From the NCBI GenBank assembly GCA_001773295.1, contig MEWG01000045.1, positions 1-23,398 on the forward strand: 23,398 nucleotides of DNA, in the 5' to 3' direction. The stretch is from a candidate division WWE3 bacterium RIFOXYD1_FULL_39_9. GTDB taxonomy: Bacteria > Patescibacteriota > WWE3 > UBA101185 > UBA10185. A program made the position numbers and the translations under genes. Each line of letters begins with the position of its first letter. Within the stretch, counting starts at the first letter, position 1. The notes beneath the pieces were generated by a model. It was given only the letters and a program-made list of their open reading frames with translations, had not been told where the DNA came from and made no database searches. Positions 14,679 to 22,566 of this stretch are shown here, one piece after another.

Positions 14679-16115
14679 ATGATCATTGGAAAAGGCTTAA
14701 CTAAAACATTTACAGGAGAACCTGTGTTTAGAAATATTGATTTTAGGGTCGGAAATAACCGAAAAGTTGCTCTTGTAGGTAAAAACGGCTGCGGTAAATC
14801 TACACTATTTAAGATAATCTCCGGTGAAATTGTTCCGGATACGGGAAACGTGATTCTTGAAGCCGAAAAAATAGGATACGTTCCGCAGGAGATAGTCTTT
14901 CCCGACGAGCTTGTTGGTGAATTCATTGAAAAAAGATTAGAAAACAATTGGGATTTTTATAAAGTTGAAAAACTTCTGGACCGGCTCGAATTTGAAAATT
15001 TTGATCCTTATCAAGAAATAAGTACTTTAAGCGAGGGGCAGAAAATGAAACTAAAGTTGCTCGAGACTTTACTTGAAGAACCCACTTTTCTTTTAATTGA
15101 CGAGCCGACAAACCATCTGGATATAGAAGGAATTTTATGGTTGGAAAATTATCTTAAAAATCTTGATAAAACTGTACTTATGATCTCTCACGATAGAGAG
15201 TTTCTAAACAACACTGTCGATGAGATTTGGGAAATAGATAATAAAACTCTGTATAGATTTGTAGGAAATTACGATAACTACAAAGAAGAAAAGCTACGTC
15301 TTATAAACAAATGGGATGAAGAATATATTCAATTCGTTAAGAAAAAAGCGCAACTAGAACGTCTGTTGGAGAGAGCGCGCGTTCATAAAGTTAGCCGTAA
15401 AGGTGGTACAGAACAAGTTAAATCAAGAATAAAACGTGAAATAGAAGATAATAAAAAGGAAAAGTATCTTGATAAAAGAATGAGTGAAGTTCAATTCGAA
15501 ACCGGTGTTACCCATTCAAAATTAATGACGAGATTTGAATCTGTTTCAAAATCTTATTCAACAAATCAAATTTTTTCGGATCTTTCCTTTGACATACGCG
15601 GAGGTGAAAAAGTTTGGCTTTTCGGACCAAATGGTGCAGGTAAAACTACTATTGTAAAAATGCTAATCGGTGAAGAAGAGCCTTCGGAAGGTATCGTTAA
15701 GATAGGCGATAATATAAAGATCGGGTATTTTGCACAAAAACAAACTCATCTGGACTACAACAAGGATTTGCTGAACGCTTTCATTGATGAAACCAGATGT
15801 TCGTATGGCGAAGCATTTGGTAAATTGAATAAGTTTATGTTCGAAAAGGACGATTTGGTAAAAAGAGTTAGAAATCTTAGTCCGGGGCAGCGCGCCAGAT
15901 TTGCTTTTGCGCTTTTTGCATATAAAAATTACGACATGTTAGTTTTGGATGAGCCGGATAATCATTTAGACATAGATACTAAAGAAGTTTTGGAGGACTC
16001 CCTAAGAGAGTACAAAGGAACTCTCTTATTAATTTCACACGATAGATTTTTTGTGGAAAGAATTGGCGTAGACAAGGTTCTAAATCTAAAAGAGGGCACT
16101 CTGACCCTGTATTAA
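14679..16115 (+). CDS. ABC-F family ribosome-associated ATPase
   Basis: Soluble twin-ATPase protein of the ABC-F class, which acts at the ribosomal E site on stalled or drug-bound ribosomes rather than in transport. The 478 aa contain NBD1 with Walker A GKNGCGKST (34-42), signature LSEGQ (117-121) and Walker B FLLIDEPTNHLD (137-148), then a charged interdomain linker (about 195-275) corresponding to the P-site tRNA interaction motif, and NBD2 with GPNGAGKTT (316-324), LSPGQ (400-404) and LVLDEPDNHLD (421-431). There is no membrane segment. The short linker and length below 500 aa are closer to small or resistance-type ABC-Fs than to EttA, but resistance cannot be inferred. It converges on the LytR_C gene with a 5-bp gap. 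Confidence 0.93.
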   Translation: MIIGKGLTKTFTGEPVFRNIDFRVGNNRKVALVGKNGCGKSTLFKIISGEIVPDTGNVILEAEKIGYVPQEIVFPDELVGEFIEKRLENNWDFYKVEKLLDRLEFENFDPYQEISTLSEGQKMKLKLLETLLEEPTFLLIDEPTNHLDIEGILWLENYLKNLDKTVLMISHDREFLNNTVDEIWEIDNKTLYRFVGNYDNYKEEKLRLINKWDEEYIQFVKKKAQLERLLERARVHKVSRKGGTEQVKSRIKREIEDNKKEKYLDKRMSEVQFETGVTHSKLMTRFESVSKSYSTNQIFSDLSFDIRGGEKVWLFGPNGAGKTTIVKMLIGEEEPSEGIVKIGDNIKIGYFAQKQTHLDYNKDLLNAFIDETRCSYGEAFGKLNKFMFEKDDLVKRVRNLSPGQRARFAFALFAYKNYDMLVLDEPDNHLDIDTKEVLEDSLREYKGTLLLISHDRFFVERIGVDKVLNLKEGTLTLY

Positions 16116-16120
16116 CTACA

Positions 16121-16879
16121 TCAATTTGTTGCAGTAATTGAAGGAGTGCTGCCCACAATTATTGTAACGCCGGTTTCTGACTCATCGAACTGAATTTCAG
16201 ATAGAAGCAGGAAATTTTTACCTAACTCGTTCATTAAATCTAATGTAAATTCCAGAGGTACTTTGCTCCCAACAATTATTTCAGTACTTTTGTAATCTAT
16301 TCTATCGGCGTTACCTATAGATTCTACGACAAATCTTTCGTTTTCTAGAAGTTTTTGCGTTCTGGCAGCTTCCCCAGGGATTCCACTTCCGTTTAATATA
16401 GTAATTTTGAACAATGTCCTGTCCACAGGTGCACTTAATGTTTCTGATGACTCTTTAACCTCCTCGACAATTACTGGATTAGTGTTGGTAGTCGGCGTTA
16501 AACCGTTCTGTTTAGTTACACATAAGTAAAAAATATAAATCGAAGAAAACAAAACAGCTAAACCAACAATCATCAGCAAACCCGCAAATATAATATTTAG
16601 AAAATCTATCGGTTTAATTACTTTTGCTGTTTTGGGCTGAGCTGCTGCAGTCACACTCTGATTGTCCATTTGAAGAGTCTGCACAGTTTCAACGGGTTCA
16701 GGATTAATTTTGGTTAGGTCGGGCAAATGGTTAATCGTATTTTCTACCTGTGGTACAGGAGTTTCTATTTTGGCAACCGGCGCAACATCAAGGGCTTTTT
16801 TTGCAACCCGCACTCTTTTTACCGGAGTTTTCTTTGTTGTTAAGACTTTCTTACGAGTCGATTTTTTAATTTCTGCCAT
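16121..16879 (-). CDS. LytR C-terminal-domain (LytR_C) membrane protein
   Basis: 252 aa: a Lys/Arg-rich cytosolic N-terminus (1-30), a Pro/Val/Thr linker, one membrane helix (about 93-121) and an outer LytR_C domain (about 156-245). The domain signature FKITILNGSGIPGEA (157-171), then LLENERFVVESIGNAD (177-192) and Y-x-x-T-E-I-I-V-G, is clear. The catalytic LytR-CpsA-Psr domain that normally precedes LytR_C is absent, so it should not be a cell-wall ligase; a binding or scaffolding role at the envelope is plausible. It starts 6 nt after the DUF5652 gene, so the two are an operon. It is the only gene in the window that ends in TGA. Confidence 0.85.
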   Translation of the reverse strand: MAEIKKSTRKKVLTTKKTPVKRVRVAKKALDVAPVAKIETPVPQVENTINHLPDLTKINPEPVETVQTLQMDNQSVTAAAQPKTAKVIKPIDFLNIIFAGLLMIVGLAVLFSSIYIFYLCVTKQNGLTPTTNTNPVIVEEVKESSETLSAPVDRTLFKITILNGSGIPGEAARTQKLLENERFVVESIGNADRIDYKSTEIIVGSKVPLEFTLDLMNELGKNFLLLSEIQFDESETGVTIIVGSTPSITATN

Positions 16880-16885
16880 CTATCA

Positions 16886-17095
16886 CTATGCCTTATTTCG
16901 AACTTGTAATCTTAGGAGCACTAAATAAATTAACGGTAATATTCCTACCGAATTCACAACAAGTAACGCTATAAACCACCATTTTTCATTTCGTTGTGCG
17001 CTTTTCCACAGTGCAATTCCTCTGACAACCAAATCAAACAAGATTAGTGGGTATAAAATAAGTGGATTTTGTGAAATAAATTTTAATATCTCCAC
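16886..17095 (-). CDS. DUF5652 small membrane protein
   Basis: 69 aa with two hydrophobic segments (about 8-30 and 40-63). The pattern NPLILYPLILFDLVVRGIALWKSAQRNEKWWFIALLVVNSVGILPLIYL matches DUF5652, a family common in Patescibacteria and archaea with the core GxALWKA...KWWF...N..GILP. Function unknown; it resembles a phospholipase_D-nuclease N-terminal-like two-helix membrane hairpin. The GTG at 17095 is the only reasonable start. It sits 40 bp after the GT-C-like gene and 6 bp before the LytR_C gene, which suggests a three-gene transcript for an envelope function. Confidence 0.82.
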   Translation of the reverse strand: MEILKFISQNPLILYPLILFDLVVRGIALWKSAQRNEKWWFIALLVVNSVGILPLIYLVLLRLQVRNKA

Positions 17096-17135
17096 CCTTT
17101 AACTCTAGACCAACGGTATTATTTTTGCAATCAAA

Positions 17136-18833
17136 CTATTTCTTGCAAAATTGTGTTGTGGAGGAGGAAGCTACTAAAGTCTCGCTTTTACCGCACCGTA
17201 AGTGTTCGGATGCCACAAAAGGGATCTTTTGTTCGTTTAATATGACGTAACTAGAATAAAATTGTTGAGCACGAACTTGGAAAGTGTCGCCGGAGCGTCT
17301 CATTCGATCAAATTGCGCGTTCATCTGTCTAGTTTCTTCTATCTGTCTTTGAAATACTGCAAACGAGTAAAACCCAACATTAAAACTCATAAGAAGAATG
17401 AAGATTGCTGTAAATGCTTTAACATAGCGCTTTCTAAAAACAGCATAGATTGGTATTACTATCGCAAACGGTATCAATTGAACTTGATTAGCATATCTTA
17501 ATAAATTTGGTGTTGGTGTAAGTAAAGCCAAAAAAGTAATTAATCCTAAAGAGAAATAAGCCACATAAACCGCGTATCTCTCATGCTGATCGTGAGCTTT
17601 AAACGTCACGAATAATAAGAATAAGAATGTGAGAACAACAATTCCCGAAAATAAAGGTCCCCCTGCCCCTACCCTATTGTTGTGAAGATCTGCGCTGTCT
17701 GTAACCTCATCAATAGTAAATGTGAAAGGAACCTTAAGTTCGGCTAAATTTCCTTCACTTCTCGGATCACCGCTTTCCTTTGATTGAGCTTTAGAAAATA
17801 TTCCATAAAAAAACAAAGTTAACTTGTCTTTATTATCAAGATTATTTGGAATATTGTTATATTTGACACTACCCATTAGTTCAGGGATGTTTGTGGGATA
17901 AAAAATAGCACCATGTAAAAGACCGTTTCTAATATATGGAATATACGCAAAAATACATGAAACAAAAATGAGCGCCGCAAGATAGTAGTAAGTCCATTTA
18001 TTAAGTACATATATTTTGTTAAGCAGTCTATTTAAAGCAATTAGTCCAAAAATCACACCGAGTATTAAAGCCAACGGTAAGTGACTATATTTAGTTGTTA
18101 CCAGCAACAGCTCCGCCATAATAAACATAGCAGTCGCCCAATACGATTTAGGACTTATCGTTAATATGGCCAAAGAGGCCATTGCAATAAGCAAAGTCTG
18201 ATACCCAAAACTATCCTGCATGAAAGTAAGAAGTTGCATGATGTAAACCGGCTGTATAACAATCAGAAGACTCATTATTGAAGCAATATAAGTGCCAAAG
18301 TTAATTTTCTTGAACAAGATATATAAGAGAACCAATGAAATAAAGCCGGCAGCGAAGTTAGCAACCTTAGCTGAGTTTATTCTTCCGGTAAGAGCATAAA
18401 CTGTAGCTTCGATCTCCCATAATGCCGACGGGTAGCCCTCTGCAAATATCTGGCTAGGCAGCTCTTGTTTTAGTGAAATAGATTTTTCTCTAACCGGATT
18501 CCAGCCTTGTGAAAGTGCGATAACTGCAGTTTGATGATAACCCTGGCCATCCCAGCTAGTGTCGTAAGTGTTTGAAAGTAGATGCGAGACAACGCCTAAA
18601 CCGATGATAGTAACAACAAATCCTAGAAGTGAAATATATTTATTTATTTTTTCTTCAACAGAAATACTTAAAAGGGCGAAAATAATTGCGATACCCGCGC
18701 AATAGATAATTAAGGTTGCAGGCAAAGTGATGTTGCTGATCGGAATACCAAAGAAAAACCCTATACGGATGAGTAGAACTTCGAAAATTATGTAAGAAAA
18801 TGTCAGTACTATAAACGATTCTAGTTTTGACAT
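17136..18833 (-). CDS. Polytopic membrane protein, probable GT-C-fold glycosyltransferase
   Basis: 565 aa with about 11-13 hydrophobic segments. The first outer loop carries YDTSWDGQGYHQTAV (about 90-104), which has the position and acidic character of the catalytic loop of GT-C enzymes (lipid-linked sugar donor, active outside the membrane). A second loop with GYPSALWEIEATVYALTG also fits that class. The specificity is unknown, and other polytopic surface-polymer proteins could look similar. The ATG at 18833 is preferred to a TTG at 18842 because TAATTT (18842-18847) would be the -10. It heads a run with DUF5652 and the LytR_C gene and is divergent from the GT2 synthase. Confidence 0.68.
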   Translation of the reverse strand: MSKLESFIVLTFSYIIFEVLLIRIGFFFGIPISNITLPATLIIYCAGIAIIFALLSISVEEKINKYISLLGFVVTIIGLGVVSHLLSNTYDTSWDGQGYHQTAVIALSQGWNPVREKSISLKQELPSQIFAEGYPSALWEIEATVYALTGRINSAKVANFAAGFISLVLLYILFKKINFGTYIASIMSLLIVIQPVYIMQLLTFMQDSFGYQTLLIAMASLAILTISPKSYWATAMFIMAELLLVTTKYSHLPLALILGVIFGLIALNRLLNKIYVLNKWTYYYLAALIFVSCIFAYIPYIRNGLLHGAIFYPTNIPELMGSVKYNNIPNNLDNKDKLTLFFYGIFSKAQSKESGDPRSEGNLAELKVPFTFTIDEVTDSADLHNNRVGAGGPLFSGIVVLTFLFLLFVTFKAHDQHERYAVYVAYFSLGLITFLALLTPTPNLLRYANQVQLIPFAIVIPIYAVFRKRYVKAFTAIFILLMSFNVGFYSFAVFQRQIEETRQMNAQFDRMRRSGDTFQVRAQQFYSSYVILNEQKIPFVASEHLRCGKSETLVASSSTTQFCKK

Positions 18834-18841
18834 AAATCTCA

Positions 18842-18847
18842 AAATTA
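18842..18847 (-). promoter_or_regulatory. Candidate -10 for the GT-C-like gene
   Basis: TAATTT on the minus strand, ending 8 nt before the ATG at 18833. The match is moderate and no -35 is clear. Confidence 0.35.
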
Positions 18848-18863
18848 CACGATCACATGAAAT

Positions 18864-18925
18864 GCTTTGGTACTAACAAAAAAGGCAAACTTAAAACTTA
18901 ATGAGAATTACTAACCTACCAAAGC
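18864..18925. repeat. Inverted repeat between divergent polysaccharide genes
   Basis: GCTTTGGTA (18864-18872) and TACCAAAGC (18917-18925) are perfect 9-bp inverted copies 44 bp apart. The hexamer ACTAAC occurs in direct orientation at 18872-18877 and 18910-18915 inside the repeat. GAGTTTTT follows the right arm. It could be a paired operator or a hairpin in a transcript from an unseen upstream promoter. Confidence 0.55.
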
Positions 18926-18952
18926 GAGTTTTTAGTATACAACTTTTTATGA

Positions 18953-18958
18953 TATAAA
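18953..18958 (+). promoter_or_regulatory. Candidate -10 for the GT2 synthase
   Basis: TATAAA ending 17 nt before the ATG at 18976, giving a leader of about 10 nt. TTTTAG at 18930-18935 is a weak -35 at 17-bp spacing. Confidence 0.4.
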
Positions 18959-18975
18959 GAAACACACTTATAAAT

Positions 18976-21042
18976 ATGTGGAATCAAACCCAGTATTTAG
19001 ACAAGTATCAATACGCGAGAACAAATGCGCACGTAGTCCGAGTTCTCGGCGTGCTAGGTGCGATATCCGCGCTCTTAATGGGATATGGTTTTTGGCGGTT
19101 TCTTAGAATCGATAAAGTATACCTCTTAATTTTTGGTCCCTTAATTTTCATTTTCATCGTTAATAAATTTTTAAGATATGTTTTACAACTTTTCTTTCAA
19201 GGGTTTGATATCAAAAAACACGAAAGGTTTGTAAACAAATACTGGGCTGAGCACGAAGAACCTTCTGTAGATGTTTTCTTGCCCTATGCAGGAGAAGCAC
19301 TTGATGTTCACGAACAAGTAGTCAAAGCGGTTTCCGAATTAAATTATAAAAATTACAAAGTTTATATGTTGGATGACGCCGGAGATGAAAATCATCGTGC
19401 GTTAGCTGAAAAGTACGGATTTACGTATCTATCCAGACCAAATAAAGGTGAGTACAAGAAATCAGGTAATCTAGAGTATGGTTACGCTAACTCTACAGGG
19501 AAATTTATATTTATATTAGACGCAGATTTTGTTCCAACAAAAGGTTCGTTAAAAGATTTAGTACCGTATATTGATTCTGACAGCAAGATAGGTATTTTGC
19601 AGACTCCTCAGTATTTTGAACAGTCTGACGAGGTTCACAACAGATCCAAAATAGAATTTGGAGGCGGCAATATTGTCGAAGAATTTTATAGAATCATCAT
19701 GCCGTGCAGAGATGAGTTTAAGGCAGCCATGTGTGTTGGAACGAGCGCAATTTATAGACGCGAAACAATTCAGCTGCTTGATGGGACACCGAAAGTACAT
19801 GCTAGCGAAGATTTAGCTACCGGTTTATTGGTTACGCAGCACGGCTACTATGTAAAATATTTACCGCTAATTGTAAGCATAGGTACAAGCCCGGAGACGT
19901 ATCAAGGATATTTTAAACAGCACTTAAGATGGTGCAGCGGAAATTTAGTCTTTGCACAATACTGGCCAAAAGCCAAACTAAGTCTAATGGCGCGTTTAGT
20001 ATATATCATTAATCCACTCTATTATTTATCGGAAGCGTCCTCAGTTATTTTTTCATTTCAGTTTTTAATGTTGCTGTATTTTCATCCCGATACACTCTCT
20101 ATTGCAAATAGTCTTTATTTCATACCTTATATAATTGTAAGTAGGTTATTAGTGCCGGCAACAAGAGTAAATAAAAGTAGAGTCGGTACAAAACTTGCGG
20201 CTCTAAATAATTCCTACACATATCTTTACACTTATATTCATATGCTTACAAAAGGTGTGCCTGCTTGGCATCCAACCGGAGTTAAGATATCCGGTCTTCA
20301 TAATGATTTTGTCAGCTCTTTTAATTTAGGCATGACAATCTCCTCTCTACACATTATTTTGTTTACCTTTGTTCTGTTTGCCAGATCAAGTGTTTTTGGC
20401 AATTACAATACGTACTTAGTCTTGGGTTGGAGTTTCTACACAGTATTGTGGCACTCGTTGTACTTGTACTCGGTAGCTAAGTATATTCATCCGTACTTGT
20501 TAAATAATGTTAGAAATAATCTGGGAAGAATGTTTTTATTTGCTAAAACACATGCCATTATGGCTCTAACACTAACATTATTCGGAACATCGGCCTTTAG
20601 CGCAACCAAAGTTTTGAAAAATCCCGAGACACCTACAACTCAAGCACTAAATAATTTAATGGATAGTGAGGCGGACACAAATACTCTGGCGCTTTTAAGT
20701 CCTTTTGTAGAAGAATTAAAAAACTCAGGAAATGTATTAGCTGCAACAGATACACCTATACCAAGTCCATTTTATCAATTCAATTATAGTGAAGAGATCA
20801 CTTTACTCGGACTTGCCGTCAGAGCTTTAGAAAGCTACGCTGAAGAAACGGGTGTACAGCTAACTCCTGAGGAAATAAGTTATGTAGCAGAGCTAATTAT
20901 AGAAAGAGATGAGTATAAGAAAGAATTTCAAACCGACGAGATTATTATTTTCGGAAGTGATGTGATAGCTCAACTACTGGAAACAGAGGTTTATTCTTCA
21001 GGTAAAAATTATCCGGAAACAACTGCCGATACTGAGTTCTAA
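18976..21042 (+). CDS. Processive family 2 glycosyltransferase, cellulose-synthase-like
   Basis: Membrane synthase expected to polymerise and export a beta-linked glycan. The 688 aa contain two N-terminal helices (about 22-42 and 48-72), a GT-A core with D-D-A-G-D (133-137), DAD (182-184), GTSA (255-258), the E-D acceptor motif in SEDLATG (277-283) and QHLRW (315-319, the QxxRW motif), then several membrane helices to about residue 545. All four catalytic signatures are intact. The C-terminal tail of about 140 aa (Thr/Ser/Glu-rich, then a predicted helical domain with ITLLGLAVRALESYAEE) is not a PilZ domain. The convergent GH26-like gene overlaps its stop by 4 bp. Substrate unknown: mannan or glucan is plausible. 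Confidence 0.9.
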   Translation: MWNQTQYLDKYQYARTNAHVVRVLGVLGAISALLMGYGFWRFLRIDKVYLLIFGPLIFIFIVNKFLRYVLQLFFQGFDIKKHERFVNKYWAEHEEPSVDVFLPYAGEALDVHEQVVKAVSELNYKNYKVYMLDDAGDENHRALAEKYGFTYLSRPNKGEYKKSGNLEYGYANSTGKFIFILDADFVPTKGSLKDLVPYIDSDSKIGILQTPQYFEQSDEVHNRSKIEFGGGNIVEEFYRIIMPCRDEFKAAMCVGTSAIYRRETIQLLDGTPKVHASEDLATGLLVTQHGYYVKYLPLIVSIGTSPETYQGYFKQHLRWCSGNLVFAQYWPKAKLSLMARLVYIINPLYYLSEASSVIFSFQFLMLLYFHPDTLSIANSLYFIPYIIVSRLLVPATRVNKSRVGTKLAALNNSYTYLYTYIHMLTKGVPAWHPTGVKISGLHNDFVSSFNLGMTISSLHIILFTFVLFARSSVFGNYNTYLVLGWSFYTVLWHSLYLYSVAKYIHPYLLNNVRNNLGRMFLFAKTHAIMALTLTLFGTSAFSATKVLKNPETPTTQALNNLMDSEADTNTLALLSPFVEELKNSGNVLAATDTPIPSPFYQFNYSEEITLLGLAVRALESYAEETGVQLTPEEISYVAELIIERDEYKKEFQTDEIIIFGSDVIAQLLETEVYSSGKNYPETTADTEF

Positions 21043-22079
21043 GGATACACGCTTGAATAAATGCTGTTGTCTAAAACATCGTGAAGTGCGCTTAGATTCT
21101 CTTGGTGGATCTCTATTCTCCAATCAACGTCCTCGCCTTCTGTTTTATTTTCATTAAAAAATATTACTGCAGAAACATTTGGAAAATTCTGAGGAATCTG
21201 AACTGCCAGCATATCCCGCAACCACTCAGGTTTTTTTGGCCCGGGGGCAGAATTTACCTCCGAAAGCATTACCGGCTTAGAAGTTATCGCTGTAAGCTCG
21301 TTATACGAACTTCTAAATACACTATTGAAACTTGTCCACCCGCTCCAATCCTGGGAATTTCCCCAGTTATAGCCGTCAATTGCTACCCAGTCAACGTAAT
21401 CATTGCCCGGATAGAGCTCCTTGTAAGGAATAGTTTTTGAATTTGATGTGTTAAAAGATAGAACCCAAATAACATTTTCGGCTTTTTCCTCCTGAAAAAT
21501 TGTATATAATCGCCGCCACGCTGACTTAAAATCGGATGGATTACTTTTCATAAACTGAACGCTCCAGTACATTTGAGGTAAATTCATTTCCCAAGCAAAG
21601 CGGAAGAACACCTGTTTATTATAGGAACGAAGATTCTTGGCTGCCTCGCGCAAAAAATCATCACACTCCCCTTCTGCAACGGTTTTATAAAGAGATTTTT
21701 TATTATCAGGGCAGCTGCTAAAAAATTTAGGATTCGAACTGATCATGGGGGTCCAGCCATTTGAGGACATTATATTTAGTGTTTTGATTAATGCCGGTTC
21801 CCTAAGATACGTCCAATCTGTGTAGATGTTTGCTATTGCAACTTTTTTATCGATCAATTTCTCAAACGACGTAAGTGCCGAAGAATTTAAAGTCCGAGTA
21901 GTATCGGTCCAAAATCCACCAACCCATGCACCTAAATATACTTTTCTTGGAATTTCCGGCTCAATGACTACTGTTTCTATTTCTGTTGCCGGTAGATTGG
22001 GCATGATTTTGGTGAGAAGGAATAATGCGGCAACCGCGGCTAGAAATATAAGTATTGATAGTCGCATCCATTTAGACAT
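21039..22079 (-). CDS. Anchored glycoside hydrolase, family 26-like
   Basis: Endo-acting glycanase with a TIM-barrel fold, held outside the membrane by a helix at about 7-23. Of 346 aa, the catalytic domain spans about 46-340. Visible motifs are YLGAWVGG (48-55), FFRFAWEMN (158-166, Glu164 as acid/base), WVAIDGYNWG (231-240) and KPVMLSEVNSAPG (268-280, Glu274 as nucleophile), matching the clan A GH26 layout. GH26 enzymes act on beta-mannans or mixed beta-glucans. Next to a cellulose-synthase-like gene it may trim or release the polymer made there, comparable to the cellulase in cellulose operons. No Shine-Dalgarno site is visible before the ATG at 22079. Confidence 0.85.
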   Translation of the reverse strand: MSKWMRLSILIFLAAVAALFLLTKIMPNLPATEIETVVIEPEIPRKVYLGAWVGGFWTDTTRTLNSSALTSFEKLIDKKVAIANIYTDWTYLREPALIKTLNIMSSNGWTPMISSNPKFFSSCPDNKKSLYKTVAEGECDDFLREAAKNLRSYNKQVFFRFAWEMNLPQMYWSVQFMKSNPSDFKSAWRRLYTIFQEEKAENVIWVLSFNTSNSKTIPYKELYPGNDYVDWVAIDGYNWGNSQDWSGWTSFNSVFRSSYNELTAITSKPVMLSEVNSAPGPKKPEWLRDMLAVQIPQNFPNVSAVIFFNENKTEGEDVDWRIEIHQENLSALHDVLDNSIYSSVYP

Positions 22080-22175
22080 ATTTCCGCTTAAGAATAACGA
22101 ACCTCTTTCAACGGTAGAACCATTATTCCAGATTTGGAGTTATTGGCAACTTTGTATTTAGGTAGTTTTAAATTA

Positions 22176-22214
22176 AAAAAACCTTACAGACTCTTGGAAT
22201 CCATAAGGTTTTTT
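22176..22214 (-). terminator. Intrinsic terminator of the small membrane-protein gene
   Basis: AAAAAACCTTA (22176-22186) and TAAGGTTTTTT (22204-22214) form an 11-bp perfect stem with a 17-nt loop. On the minus strand it is followed by a seven-T run (22181-22175 complement) and lies 16 nt after the stop at 22231. It could also act on the plus strand. Confidence 0.82.
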
Positions 22215-22230
22215 AGTTCGGCCAGGTTTT

Positions 22231-22503
22231 CTACTTGAGCAGCAAAGACAAATTCGCAATTGTAAAGGTCACAGACAAGGCTGTTATTAGTGCAAGAAGC
22301 CTTGACGATCTCTCATAGAAACCAATGGTAATGTAAATGCCTGTTATTATTCGAATAATAGCACTTACAATCAGCATCTCTTCGGTAATAACGTACAAAC
22401 CAAAAGATCCCAGAAGACTGTGCGCACTGAGCACACCAAAGATCAGTAATGCTATTACAGATAGTTTGGGATTTGTTGTACGCTTCTTATCATGAGTAAC
22501 CAT
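22231..22503 (-). CDS. Small three-helix membrane protein, function unknown
   Basis: 90 aa: a basic N-terminus (1-13), then three hydrophobic segments (about 14-36, 42-62 and 66-88). I recognise no family motif. It has the strongest Shine-Dalgarno sequence in the window, AAGGAGG (minus 22509-22515), 5 nt before the ATG at 22503, and its own terminator. Both suggest an independently transcribed and well translated gene. A pair of 8-bp direct repeats lies just upstream, and the gene for an XRE-GAF regulator lies beyond that, so control by this regulator is a reasonable hypothesis. Confidence 0.8.
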   Translation of the reverse strand: MVTHDKKRTTNPKLSVIALLIFGVLSAHSLLGSFGLYVITEEMLIVSAIIRIITGIYITIGFYERSSRLLALITALSVTFTIANLSLLLK

Positions 22504-22508
22504 ATTCT

Positions 22509-22515
22509 CCTCCTT
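22509..22515 (-). promoter_or_regulatory. Strong Shine-Dalgarno site
   Basis: AAGGAGG on the minus strand, 5 nt before the ATG at 22503; consensus match and unlike the leaderless starts of most neighbours. Confidence 0.85.
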
Positions 22516-22518
22516 TTC

Positions 22519-22536
22519 GTATTAGTCTGTATTAGT
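22519..22536. repeat. Two 8-bp direct repeats, possible operator
   Basis: GTATTAGT occurs at 22519-22526 and 22529-22536, offset by 10 bp or about one helical turn. On the minus strand each copy contains TAATAC, a possible -10 box, so they could instead be two alternative -10 elements. Confidence 0.45.
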
Positions 22537-22566
22537 AGATGGCGTTATTTTACACTTTAACACCGA

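Noticed and set aside
21102..21440. Plus-strand open frame of 112 codons
   Set aside because: Antisense to the GH26-like hydrolase; no start signals.
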